From: Acidimicrobiales bacterium
Lineage (GTDB): Bacteria; Actinomycetota; Acidimicrobiia; Acidimicrobiales; Acidimicrobilacustridaceae
DNA length: 64,000 bases
Direction of reading: 5' to 3'
NCBI GenBank assembly: GCA_030830565.1
Contig: JAURMR010000024.1
Coordinates: 26,111 to 90,110 of the forward strand
Below the pieces are notes generated by a model. It saw only the letters and a list, made by a program, of their open reading frames with translations, was not told the DNA's origin and did no database searches. The position numbers and the translations under genes were made by a program. Shown here in pieces: positions 26,660 to 34,369 of this stretch (the first letter of the stretch is position 1; each line of letters starts with the position of its first letter).

Positions 26660-27505
26660 ATGGCTCGCTCATCGGACCGCCGTCAGCAACAGTTAGCCCG
26701 CCAGAAGGCTCAAAATGCAGCGACGGCCCGAGCGCGAAATGCACGTCGCCGCCGGCAGTTTGCGGCCGGCGCAGTTGCAGTCGTCGTTGTGCTCTCGACG
26801 CTTGGGGCGTTTATCGGATCGAAAGATTCGAGTTCGAAATCACCATCGACTACCGCGGCTGTCCCCACGTCAACCACGCTGCAGACCTCGGGAATTGTCC
26901 CGCCAGCGGTTGCGCCTGGGGCGACGCTCACGGGTGCAACTCCATGCCCGGCCGAGGATGGCTCCTCCGCCCGAACCACCTCGTTTGAAACAGCACCACC
27001 AACCTGTATCGACAACACCCGCTTCTACACAGCGACCATCACTACAACCAAAGGGTCGCTCACCGTGCAACTCAATCCGAAAGTGTCACCACAAACGGTG
27101 AACACCTTCGTTGTGCTTGCTCGCTATCACTATTACGACGGTCAGCCGATTACCGATGTACGCAACCGCGCGTCATTCACCGCAGGAATGGCGTTTACGG
27201 GTGGAACAGCGCAGCCAGGCTTTGACATTCCGGGCGAGATTCCCGCAAAGGGCACCGTCTTCACCCCCGGCGCACTTTCAATGGCCCCCGCATCTGCCTC
27301 GAACGGCATTGGTGGACAGTTAGTTTTCGCGACCTTTGATCAGGCGGCTGACAACAGTCAGCAGGTCACTCCGCTCGGCATCATGCTTAGCGGCGACACA
27401 ACGCTGACGGCGATCAATCAACTTGCGAGTGAGTCGGGGAAACCCACCGCCCTTGTCACGATCACTTCAATCTCGGTTCTTCAAAGCGGAGTCATCCCGA
27501 GCTAA
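26660..27505 (+). CDS. Membrane-anchored cyclophilin-like protein
   Basis: 281 residues: a basic, Gln/Arg-rich cytoplasmic N-terminus, one membrane helix (about 34-54), a Ser/Thr/Pro linker, then an extracytoplasmic cyclophilin-type domain (TATITTTKGSLTVQLNP, ARYHYYDG, GGTAQPGFDIPGEIP). In active cyclophilins YYDG is followed by x-FHRV with the catalytic arginine; here it reads QPITDV, and the QFFI strand reads QLVFAT, so isomerase activity is doubtful. TAGGTT lies eight bases before the ATG. It is followed by an FKBP gene with the same layout. Confidence 0.82.
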   Translation: MARSSDRRQQQLARQKAQNAATARARNARRRRQFAAGAVAVVVVLSTLGAFIGSKDSSSKSPSTTAAVPTSTTLQTSGIVPPAVAPGATLTGATPCPAEDGSSARTTSFETAPPTCIDNTRFYTATITTTKGSLTVQLNPKVSPQTVNTFVVLARYHYYDGQPITDVRNRASFTAGMAFTGGTAQPGFDIPGEIPAKGTVFTPGALSMAPASASNGIGGQLVFATFDQAADNSQQVTPLGIMLSGDTTLTAINQLASESGKPTALVTITSISVLQSGVIPS

Positions 27506-27590
27506 GCAAGCCTGCCGAGCATGCCGTCAAACCAGTTGGGAAGCGTCGCGATGGCCGTGTCCAACGAGGGCTTGCTAGCGTCCCCGCCCG

Positions 27591-28271
27591 ATGGGAACCT
27601 CAAAACGCGAACGTCAGAAGGCCGGCCATCAAGCCCGCCTCAATGTTGAACGATCAATGGCCCGGCGCGACCAGCGTCGCCGCCGCCTCTTCACGATCGT
27701 CGGCGCCGCGGTCATGGTGGTCGCAACCGCAGCACTGTTCGTGGCGTTGAGCGATAACAGTTCGACATCAACCACCGCAGCAACGACGACAACGACGCTT
27801 GCGAGTTCAACAACTGTTTCTGCAGTGACGCTTCCCTCGGCAGCAGGAAAGCCTTGCGTTGATTTCAACGACACGCTTCCGACTGGTGCACCTGCCGTCA
27901 TCATGCCGGTTGGCGAAACGCCAAAGTCGCTCGTTGTTCAGGACCTGGTCACGGGCACCGGCACCCCGGTTGCCAAAGGCGATTCCGTCACCGTGAACTA
28001 CATCGGTGTCTCGTGCTCGACCGGCAAGATCTTCGACTCGTCGTGGGCAAACGGAAAGCCAGTGACGTTCCCGCTGAATCAGGTGATTAGCGGTTGGTCA
28101 CAAGGCCTTGTCGGCATGCAGCCCAATGGCCGCCGTCTTCTGGTCATCCCGCCCGACCTTGGTTACGGCGCGACCGGTCAGGGAAGCATCGCTCCCGACG
28201 AATCACTGATCTTTGTTGTCGACCTTGTTTCCACTTCGCCTGCTGCGAATCCAGGAACCACGCCGAACTAG
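27591..28271 (+). CDS. Membrane-anchored FKBP-type peptidyl-prolyl isomerase
   Basis: 226 residues: basic N-terminus, one membrane helix (about 33-54), a Thr-rich linker and a C-terminal FKBP domain. The FKBP core is intact: GDSVTVNYIG, KIFDSSW, VISGWSQGLVGM, RRLLVIPPDLGYG and SLIFVVDLV. It should catalyse prolyl isomerisation of exported proteins at the membrane surface. TAGCGT lies nine bases before the ATG, so it has its own near-leaderless promoter despite sitting 85 bases after the cyclophilin-like gene. Confidence 0.9.
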   Translation: MGTSKRERQKAGHQARLNVERSMARRDQRRRRLFTIVGAAVMVVATAALFVALSDNSSTSTTAATTTTTLASSTTVSAVTLPSAAGKPCVDFNDTLPTGAPAVIMPVGETPKSLVVQDLVTGTGTPVAKGDSVTVNYIGVSCSTGKIFDSSWANGKPVTFPLNQVISGWSQGLVGMQPNGRRLLVIPPDLGYGATGQGSIAPDESLIFVVDLVSTSPAANPGTTPN

Positions 28272-28321
28272 CGATTCCCGCTCGGACCTCTGACCACGGC
28301 CTTGCAGCAATGTCCGTTCGT

Positions 28322-28999
28322 TCAGAGAACCGCTTCGGGCATCACAGAAATATCGGTGACTTTCCCGTCGCGATGAACGATTACTGATCCGGCACCGGCA
28401 ACTCGCCAACCGCCAGTTCCGACATCGTCAATGAGCGCTGTGCGAGACGGAAGTTCGAGCAGCACAACGCCGGCCGATGCAAGGTCGATCGTGCGTCGCA
28501 CTTTGTCCGGCGACCATTCGTCGCTGCGCGCAATCACGGCGACGCCCGGCAGAAGGCCAAGGCCGACGGTGAACGCGCCGCCGCGCGTGTCGACCATTGG
28601 GTCACACAACACATCAGCGCCTGCACCACTCCCAACGAGCGCCGCGCCGTTACGCCATGCCGAAAGTATCGCGTCGTAGACAGGAGTCTCTTTGAGCACT
28701 GAACGAATATGCATCGGCGAGACACCAGTGAGATACATCAACTTCGCGTTCGCGACCGCAGCGATGTTGTCCGCATCGAGCGCGTCGGTTCGTGAATACA
28801 CCGGAACCTCACGCACAGTCGCACCGAGCGTTGCAAACCATTCACGAGCAGCGGTGACTGACTTTTGCGGGTTTTCATAGGCCCAACCTGTAGCGAGCAG
28901 CGTCACTTCGGTTGCGCCCACCGCTGCGAGAAGTTCCGCATCGAAGGTGCAACCTTCGGAGAATTCTCCGCCGCCAACAAGAGCAAGTGGTCCGGTCAT
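28322..28999 (-). CDS. Peptidase S51 / cyanophycinase-like protein
   Basis: 225 residues with the class-I glutamine-amidotransferase-like fold of the S51 group: GPLALVGGGEF at the N-terminus, LMYLTGVSPMHI, and ALVGSGAGADVL, where the serine of GSGAGA takes the place of the nucleophile seen as GTSAGA in cyanophycinase and dipeptidase E. Function could be peptide or isopeptide hydrolysis. It overlaps the upstream methyltransferase-like gene by 4 bases. Confidence 0.72.
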   Translation of the reverse strand: MTGPLALVGGGEFSEGCTFDAELLAAVGATEVTLLATGWAYENPQKSVTAAREWFATLGATVREVPVYSRTDALDADNIAAVANAKLMYLTGVSPMHIRSVLKETPVYDAILSAWRNGAALVGSGAGADVLCDPMVDTRGGAFTVGLGLLPGVAVIARSDEWSPDKVRRTIDLASAGVVLLELPSRTALIDDVGTGGWRVAGAGSVIVHRDGKVTDISVMPEAVL

Positions 29000-29529
29000 T
29001 GTTGTACCTCCGAGATATTGACGACACGGCGAGCACCGAGCGACACGAAATGTCGAAGCGGTGCAACGGAGGTCGGCATAGTGAAACGATCAATATCGTC
29101 ATTCATAAGTGTTGTCGTACGCAGAGCAGCAACGAGGTCGCGCCCGACATGGAAACCACGCACCGAACGAGTTGATGTCCATGGTGCGAAGCCCAGCACG
29201 CGAAGAGTTCCGGGACGAACGATGGGCTCGACCGCAAGCAAACGACCGCTCGGCGACAAGAGAGCGTCGATCGCCGCGAGAGCTGCTGCGAGATCAGGGA
29301 AGCGAATGAGTTCAGCGACTGAAATCACAACATCGCATTCGTCGGCACCGGGCCCAATCCGGCGATCAATGGCATTTGCGAGTACTGATCGGGCAGACGG
29401 ATCGGAAAGATCAAGAACACGACCGGCTGCGCCCGCAAGCGCTGCGGAATAACGACGGCCGAGTTCGCTGGCGACAGCCTTCGGGAACTGACGCTCGCCT
29501 TCGACGATCACTGTCTTGCGATTCGACAC
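28996..29529 (-). CDS. Methyltransferase-like Rossmann protein
   Basis: 177 residues. GRVLDLSDP stands where motif I of class-I methyltransferases (D/E-x-GxGxG) should be, so the SAM loop is degenerate; DVVISVAELIRF and GRLLAVEP match motifs IV and V. Activity is uncertain. GTG at 29529 is preceded at seven bases by TAGCGT, which sets the start better than the open frame to 29577. It is transcribed with the S51-like gene and diverges from the dehydrogenase gene at 29653. Confidence 0.6.
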   Translation of the reverse strand: MSNRKTVIVEGERQFPKAVASELGRRYSAALAGAAGRVLDLSDPSARSVLANAIDRRIGPGADECDVVISVAELIRFPDLAAALAAIDALLSPSGRLLAVEPIVRPGTLRVLGFAPWTSTRSVRGFHVGRDLVAALRTTTLMNDDIDRFTMPTSVAPLRHFVSLGARRVVNISEVQQ

Positions 29530-29652
29530 GGGGATCACGCTAGTGGGGGCACCGATCGCGGCCGCCCCGAACTCCATTCGGCGGCGAAACCTACCCAGCG
29601 GTAACCTCTAGCGCTCTCCGGGATGGCCGGAGCCAGTGAAAGAGGAACGGCT

Positions 29653-30507
29653 GTGGCAATCGAACGAATCGGAATCATTGGATCCGGAATCATGGGCTCG
29701 GGCATCGCCGAGGTCGCCGCCAGCACGGGTCACACCGTGGTGTTGCGCTCCCGTTCGATCGACAGCGCCAACGCGATGCTCGCTGGTCTGCAAAAGTCGC
29801 TCGCCCGTCAGGTCGAGAAGGGTCGCCGCGAACAGGCCGACGCTGATGCCATCGCCGCACGCGTTTCTGCCACTGCCGATCTCGCCGACCTCGCTGATTG
29901 CGATCTCGTTCTTGAATCTGTCGTTGAAGACCTCGATGTGAAGCTTGCGCTCTTCCGGGAACTCGATGGAATCGTCAAGGCCGACGCCATCATCGCCACC
30001 AATACCTCGACGCTCCCGGTCGTTGAAATGGCCATGGCCACCAACCGTCCCGGTCAGGTGTGCGGCGTTCACTTCTTCAACCCGGCACCAGCCATGAGCC
30101 TCGTTGAAATTGTTCGTCCGATGACAGCCGACGATGCAACGATCGCTGCAGTTACTGCATTCGCAACGGCGTGTGGCAAAGACCCAGTCGAGGTTGCTGA
30201 CCGCGCTGGCTTCATCGTGAACGCGCTGCTCTTCCCCTATCTCAACAACGCCGTCAAGTTGCTTGAAAACGGAATCGCAACTCGCGACGACATCGATACC
30301 GCCATGAAGGGTGGCTGCAACTTCCCAATGGGGCCGTTGCAACTGCTTGATCTCGTTGGCCTCGACACCTCTGTCGCAATCCTTGATGCGCTCTATGACG
30401 AATTCCGCGATCCAAACTTCTCGCCGGCTCCTCGTCTTCGTCGCATGGTGACCGCAGGCCACCTCGGCCGTAAGTCAGGCATCGGCTTCTACGACTACCG
30501 CAAGTAG
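29653..30507 (+). CDS. 3-hydroxybutyryl-CoA dehydrogenase
   Basis: 284 residues; NAD(P)-dependent interconversion of acetoacetyl-CoA and (S)-3-hydroxybutyryl-CoA. The N-terminal IGIIGSGIMGSGIAEV nucleotide site, LVLESVVEDLDVK, NTSTLPV, the catalytic histidine in GVHFFNPAP, and the C-terminal domain GPLQLLDLVGLD ... GRKSGIGFYDY are all normal. GTG at 29653 is preceded by AGAGGA at a good distance; TAACCT at 29602-29607 is the likely -10. With the thiolase and crotonyl-CoA reductase in this window it fits the upper ethylmalonyl-CoA pathway. Confidence 0.92.
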   Translation: MAIERIGIIGSGIMGSGIAEVAASTGHTVVLRSRSIDSANAMLAGLQKSLARQVEKGRREQADADAIAARVSATADLADLADCDLVLESVVEDLDVKLALFRELDGIVKADAIIATNTSTLPVVEMAMATNRPGQVCGVHFFNPAPAMSLVEIVRPMTADDATIAAVTAFATACGKDPVEVADRAGFIVNALLFPYLNNAVKLLENGIATRDDIDTAMKGGCNFPMGPLQLLDLVGLDTSVAILDALYDEFRDPNFSPAPRLRRMVTAGHLGRKSGIGFYDYRK

Positions 30508-30537
30508 GCCGCGGTTCTCGCCGATGGTCGTTCACTC

Positions 30538-31221
30538 ATGATGCCCATCGCTCCGCCAATTTCGCAGTGGCAGTTTCCTCCGCCCGACACTGCCGATGAA
30601 AACGGTCTCGTTGGGGTTGGCGCCGACCTTGAACCTGGAACGGTCCTGGCCGCATATCGGACGGGGATTTTTCCGATGCCATTCGACAACGGACCAATGG
30701 TTGGTTGGTGGTCGCCAGACCCTCGTGGCGTTTTTCCGCTTGATGCGTTGCGTGTGTCTCGGTCATTGCGCCAGTCCGTCGGTCGTTATGACATAACTAT
30801 CGATACGTCGTTCGATCAGGTTGTGACCGAATGTGCGAACCCGGAACGCGATGGGGCATGGATTACTTCAGCGATTCGATCCGCATATGGCGAACTCCAT
30901 CGTTTGGGTTGGGCCCATTCGATTGAGACTCGGGACCGAGCGACTGGCGAACTCGTAGGAGGCCTCTATGGCATCCATATCCGTGGACTCTTCGCCGGCG
31001 AATCGATGTTTCACCACACCCGCGATGCTTCGAAGGTTGCGCTCGTTGGCCTCGTGAATCATTTGCGATCGATCGGCGTGATCCTGCTTGACGTGCAGTG
31101 GCTCACACCGCATCTCGCCAGTCTTGGAGCGGTCGAGATCCCCCGCAGCGACTACCTGTCTCAGCTCGCCAATGCCTTGGCGATACCCGTTCGCCCCTTC
31201 ATCCCAGAGGTCTCATCGTGA
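30538..31221 (+). CDS. aat: Leucyl/phenylalanyl-tRNA-protein transferase
   Basis: 227 residues; adds Leu or Phe to proteins with N-terminal Arg or Lys, making them substrates for ClpS/ClpAP. Typical motifs: ENGLVGVGADLEPGTVLAAYRTGIFPMP, WWSPDPRGVFPL, HSIETR, GGLYGIHIRGLFAGESMFH and LLDVQWLTPHLASLGA. Two adjacent ATG codons begin the frame. The meaA gene follows after 32 bases. Confidence 0.93.
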   Translation: MMPIAPPISQWQFPPPDTADENGLVGVGADLEPGTVLAAYRTGIFPMPFDNGPMVGWWSPDPRGVFPLDALRVSRSLRQSVGRYDITIDTSFDQVVTECANPERDGAWITSAIRSAYGELHRLGWAHSIETRDRATGELVGGLYGIHIRGLFAGESMFHHTRDASKVALVGLVNHLRSIGVILLDVQWLTPHLASLGAVEIPRSDYLSQLANALAIPVRPFIPEVSS

Positions 31222-31253
31222 CAAAGCAACCATCAGTGGGAGAGCATGGAGCC

Positions 31254-33230
31254 ATGAGTACGAGCCCTTCTGGAGATTCGATTCGTTCAGCCGATCGTCC
31301 GTGGATGATGCGTACGTATTCGGGCCACTCCACGGCGCGCGCGTCCAACGAGCTCTACCGCACCAACTTGGCCAAAGGTCAGACCGGCCTTTCAATCGCG
31401 TTCGATCTTCCAACGCAGACCGGCTACGACCCCGACGACCCGCGTTCTCGTGGCGAGGTTGGCAAAGTCGGCGTTCCCGTTGCCGAGATCGGGCATATGC
31501 GCGAACTCCTCGAAGGCATTCCGGTTGGCGGAATGAATACGTCAATGACGATCAACGCGACCGCCGCTTGGCTCCTTGCGCTGTATGTCGCCTACGCCGC
31601 TGAGAACGGTGTCGCATCGAGCGAACTGCGCGGAACGACTCAGAACGACATTGTGAAGGAATACCTGTCGCGCGGCACATACATCTTCCCGCCAGAACCT
31701 TCTCGGCGGTTGATCGTTGACATGGTCGCATGGTGTTCAGAGAACATTCCGGCCTGGAACCCAATGAATGTGTGCAGCTACCACCTTCAAGAAGCCGGAG
31801 CGACTCCGGTTCAAGAAATTGCATTCTCACTCGCCACGGCAATCGACGTTCTCGATGCCGTGCGCGACAGCGGCCAAGTTCCCGCCGATCGCATGCCTGC
31901 TGTCGTTGCGTCGATTTCCTTCTTCGTGAACTCGGGGATTCGGTTTGTTGAAGAAGTCTGCAAGATGCGTGCCTTCACAAAGATGTGGGACGAGATCTGC
32001 CTCGAACGATACGGCGTCACCGATGCGAAGGCTCGTCGATTCCGTTACGGCGTGCAGGTGAACTCACTCGGACTTACCGAAGCACAGCCCGAAAACAATG
32101 TGCAGCGCATCGTGTTAGAAATGCTCGGAGTCACGCTTTCAAAGGATGCTCGAGCACGCTCGTTGCAACTTCCAGCATGGAACGAGGCCCTTGGTCTCCC
32201 CCGCCCATGGGATCAGCAGTGGTCGCTGCGCATGCAGCAAGTACTCGCCTTTGAATCTGATCTTCTCGAATACGAGGACATCTTCAACGGCTCACACGTC
32301 ATCGAGGGTCTCACCGATGAACTGGTGACCGCAGCCCGAGCAGAACTCGACGACGTACTCGCAATGGGCGGAGCGTTCGCGGCCATCGAAGAATTGAAGG
32401 GACGCCTCGTTGCGTCCAACACCGAGCGAGTTCGTCGCATTGAAACCGGCGAACAGATTGTTGTTGGCGTGAACAAGTTCACCGAAGCGGCAGACTCGCC
32501 GCTTTCTGGCGATGAATCAATCCTTCGCGTCGATCCCGCTGTCGAAGCACAGACAATTGCCGAGGTCGAAACCTGGCGCAGCGAACGCGACACCGCTGCT
32601 GTCGAAGCTGCGCTCGCCGAGCTTCGCCGAGTTGCGCTCACCGACGAAAACATCATGGACCCAACGATCGCTTTGGCCGTTGCCGGCGGAACCACCGGGG
32701 AATGGGCCGGCGCCCTGCGTGAGGTCTTCGGCGAGTACCGAGCCCCAACCGGCGTTGCCGCCGCTGCCGGCGTTGGCACAATGCCGGAGGATCTGCGTTC
32801 CGTAGCTGAACAGGTGAAGGCCATGCCAGGAGGTCCCCCTCGATTCCTCGTCGGCAAGCCCGGCCTTGATGGTCACTCCAATGGGGCCGAGCAAATTGCC
32901 GTGGCCGCGAGAGACGCTGGCATGGAGGTCATCTACCAAGGCATCCGGTTGACCCCAGCGCAGATCGCTGCGGTTGCTCGCGACGAAGATGTCGACGTTG
33001 TTGGTCTTTCCATTCTTTCTGGTAGCCACATGCAACTTGTTCCCGATGTCGTCGAACGACTTCGTGCCGAGGGTGTGACTTGTCCGGTCATCGTCGGCGG
33101 AATCATCCCCGAAGACGACCGACCAAAGTTGCTCGCCGCCGGCGTTGCGCGTGTCTACACACCGAAGGATTTCGAACTCGGAAACATCATGGGCGATATC
33201 GCCGCCCTTGTGGCCGAAACCCGCCGCTAA
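31254..33230 (+). CDS. meaA: Ethylmalonyl-CoA mutase-type B12-dependent mutase (MeaA/Ecm)
   Basis: 658 residues combining the TIM-barrel acyl-CoA mutase domain and the C-terminal cobalamin domain (DGHSNG at about 539-544). The N-terminal TYSGHSTARASNELYRTN and GLSIAFDLPTQTGYD, and MNVCSYHLQEAGATPVQE, are much closer to ethylmalonyl-CoA mutase and streptomycete MeaA than to methylmalonyl-CoA mutase MutB. It would turn (2R)-ethylmalonyl-CoA into methylsuccinyl-CoA. The open frame extends upstream into aat; ATG at 31254 was chosen as the first start after aat with family similarity close behind. No B12 riboswitch fits in the 32-base gap. Confidence 0.9.
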   Translation: MSTSPSGDSIRSADRPWMMRTYSGHSTARASNELYRTNLAKGQTGLSIAFDLPTQTGYDPDDPRSRGEVGKVGVPVAEIGHMRELLEGIPVGGMNTSMTINATAAWLLALYVAYAAENGVASSELRGTTQNDIVKEYLSRGTYIFPPEPSRRLIVDMVAWCSENIPAWNPMNVCSYHLQEAGATPVQEIAFSLATAIDVLDAVRDSGQVPADRMPAVVASISFFVNSGIRFVEEVCKMRAFTKMWDEICLERYGVTDAKARRFRYGVQVNSLGLTEAQPENNVQRIVLEMLGVTLSKDARARSLQLPAWNEALGLPRPWDQQWSLRMQQVLAFESDLLEYEDIFNGSHVIEGLTDELVTAARAELDDVLAMGGAFAAIEELKGRLVASNTERVRRIETGEQIVVGVNKFTEAADSPLSGDESILRVDPAVEAQTIAEVETWRSERDTAAVEAALAELRRVALTDENIMDPTIALAVAGGTTGEWAGALREVFGEYRAPTGVAAAAGVGTMPEDLRSVAEQVKAMPGGPPRFLVGKPGLDGHSNGAEQIAVAARDAGMEVIYQGIRLTPAQIAAVARDEDVDVVGLSILSGSHMQLVPDVVERLRAEGVTCPVIVGGIIPEDDRPKLLAAGVARVYTPKDFELGNIMGDIAALVAETRR

Positions 33231-34357
33231 CGATCCTCGTCAAGTTCCGCGAGAACTGCTTCGGTATCAGCACCAAGTCCACGGGCGGCGAAACGCACAC
33301 CACCAGGTGTTGCCGACAAGCGCGCGATCACATTCTGCATTGGCACTCCATCGACCGTCACGATCGCGTCGCGCTCGCGTAAGTGCGGATCGTTCACAAC
33401 ATCGGCCATTGCATACACCGCGGCAACCGCGACTTCGGCCTGCTCCGCTTCTGCAAGAACGACCTCGAGCGTGCGTTGCGCGACCCATTCGCCCACGATC
33501 TCGTCGATCAGATCACGATTGGCCACTCGATTGTCGAAACCATCAAAGCGGGGATCGTTCGGCGCACCAACGAGAGTCATGAGTCGTTGCGCCACCGATT
33601 CGGCAGTCGTGGAAATGGCAACCCACTTTCCGTCTGCGCATCGATAGGTATTGCGCGGTACGGAATACGGAATACCTGAGCCGAGTCGAGGTTGTTCGTA
33701 GCCAGTGAGTGCATTGGCTGAAAGCAATGGACCCATTAAGTGCAGCATCGACTCAAGGAGATTGACATCGACGACTTGGCCAACCCCAGAGTGCACGGCA
33801 ACCATCGTGGCGAATGCCGCCACAATCGCCGTCACTTCATCGGTCAATGCGATTGGTGGAAGCGTTGGCGCTCCATCGGGTTCGCCATTCACATTGGCAA
33901 AGCCCGACATTGCTTCCGCCAGCGTCGCGAACCCTGGGCGATCTCGATATGGCCCTGTCTGACCAAAACCCGTCACACGAGTGATCACGAGTTTGGGATT
34001 CGTTGCATGCAATGTTTCGGGGGCAAGCCCGAGCGCTTCGAGTTTTCCGGGTCGAAAGTTTTCGACCAGAACATCGGCCGTGTCGAGGAGTCGACGCAAA
34101 ACCGACACGCCTTCTTCGGACTTCAAATCGAGAACGATGGTTCGCTTTCCTCGCCCCGCGACTTTCCAAAACAGCGTGACGTCATCGGACGGATCTCGCC
34201 ATCCCATGGCCCGCACGGTGTCACCGGCACCCGGACGTTCCACCTTGATCACGTCCGCGCCAAAGTCCGCCAAATGCCGGGCACAACCGGGGCCCGCCAA
34301 AACCGTAGAGATATCGATCACTCGAAGATCGGCGAGCGGTGCAGCGGGGGAACTCAT
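33227..34357 (-). CDS. Family III CoA-transferase (CaiB/BaiF)
   Basis: 376 residues with the family III pattern: LADLRVIDISTVLAGPGCARHLADFGADVIKVE, KRTIVLDLKSEEG, NFRPGKLEALGL and VTGFGQTGPY. The catalytic aspartate is expected in the GFANVNGEPDGAP region. The CoA acceptor cannot be told, but the neighbouring ethylmalonyl-CoA mutase makes a mesaconyl-, methylsuccinyl- or related C4/C5 acid plausible. TAACGT lies exactly six bases before the ATG, with its TAA being the stop codon of the upstream alpha-galactosidase. It ends tail-to-tail with meaA, overlapping 4 bases. Confidence 0.9.
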   Translation of the reverse strand: MSSPAAPLADLRVIDISTVLAGPGCARHLADFGADVIKVERPGAGDTVRAMGWRDPSDDVTLFWKVAGRGKRTIVLDLKSEEGVSVLRRLLDTADVLVENFRPGKLEALGLAPETLHATNPKLVITRVTGFGQTGPYRDRPGFATLAEAMSGFANVNGEPDGAPTLPPIALTDEVTAIVAAFATMVAVHSGVGQVVDVNLLESMLHLMGPLLSANALTGYEQPRLGSGIPYSVPRNTYRCADGKWVAISTTAESVAQRLMTLVGAPNDPRFDGFDNRVANRDLIDEIVGEWVAQRTLEVVLAEAEQAEVAVAAVYAMADVVNDPHLRERDAIVTVDGVPMQNVIARLSATPGGVRFAARGLGADTEAVLAELDEDR

Positions 34358-34363
34358 CTGGCG

Positions 34364-34369
34364 ACGTTA
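34364..34369 (-). promoter_or_regulatory. -10 element of the CoA-transferase gene, formed by a stop codon
   Basis: TAACGT on the minus strand six bases (CGCCAG) before the ATG at 34357. Its first three bases are the stop codon of the upstream gene. Confidence 0.45.

Noticed and set aside
29608..30462. 284-codon minus-strand open frame opposite the 3-hydroxybutyryl-CoA dehydrogenase
   Set aside because: Composition is His/Asn-rich and unlike any protein here; the plus-strand gene is certain.
31221..31254. Cobalamin riboswitch before the B12-dependent mutase
   Set aside because: Only 32 bases separate it from aat and no B12-box sequence is present.
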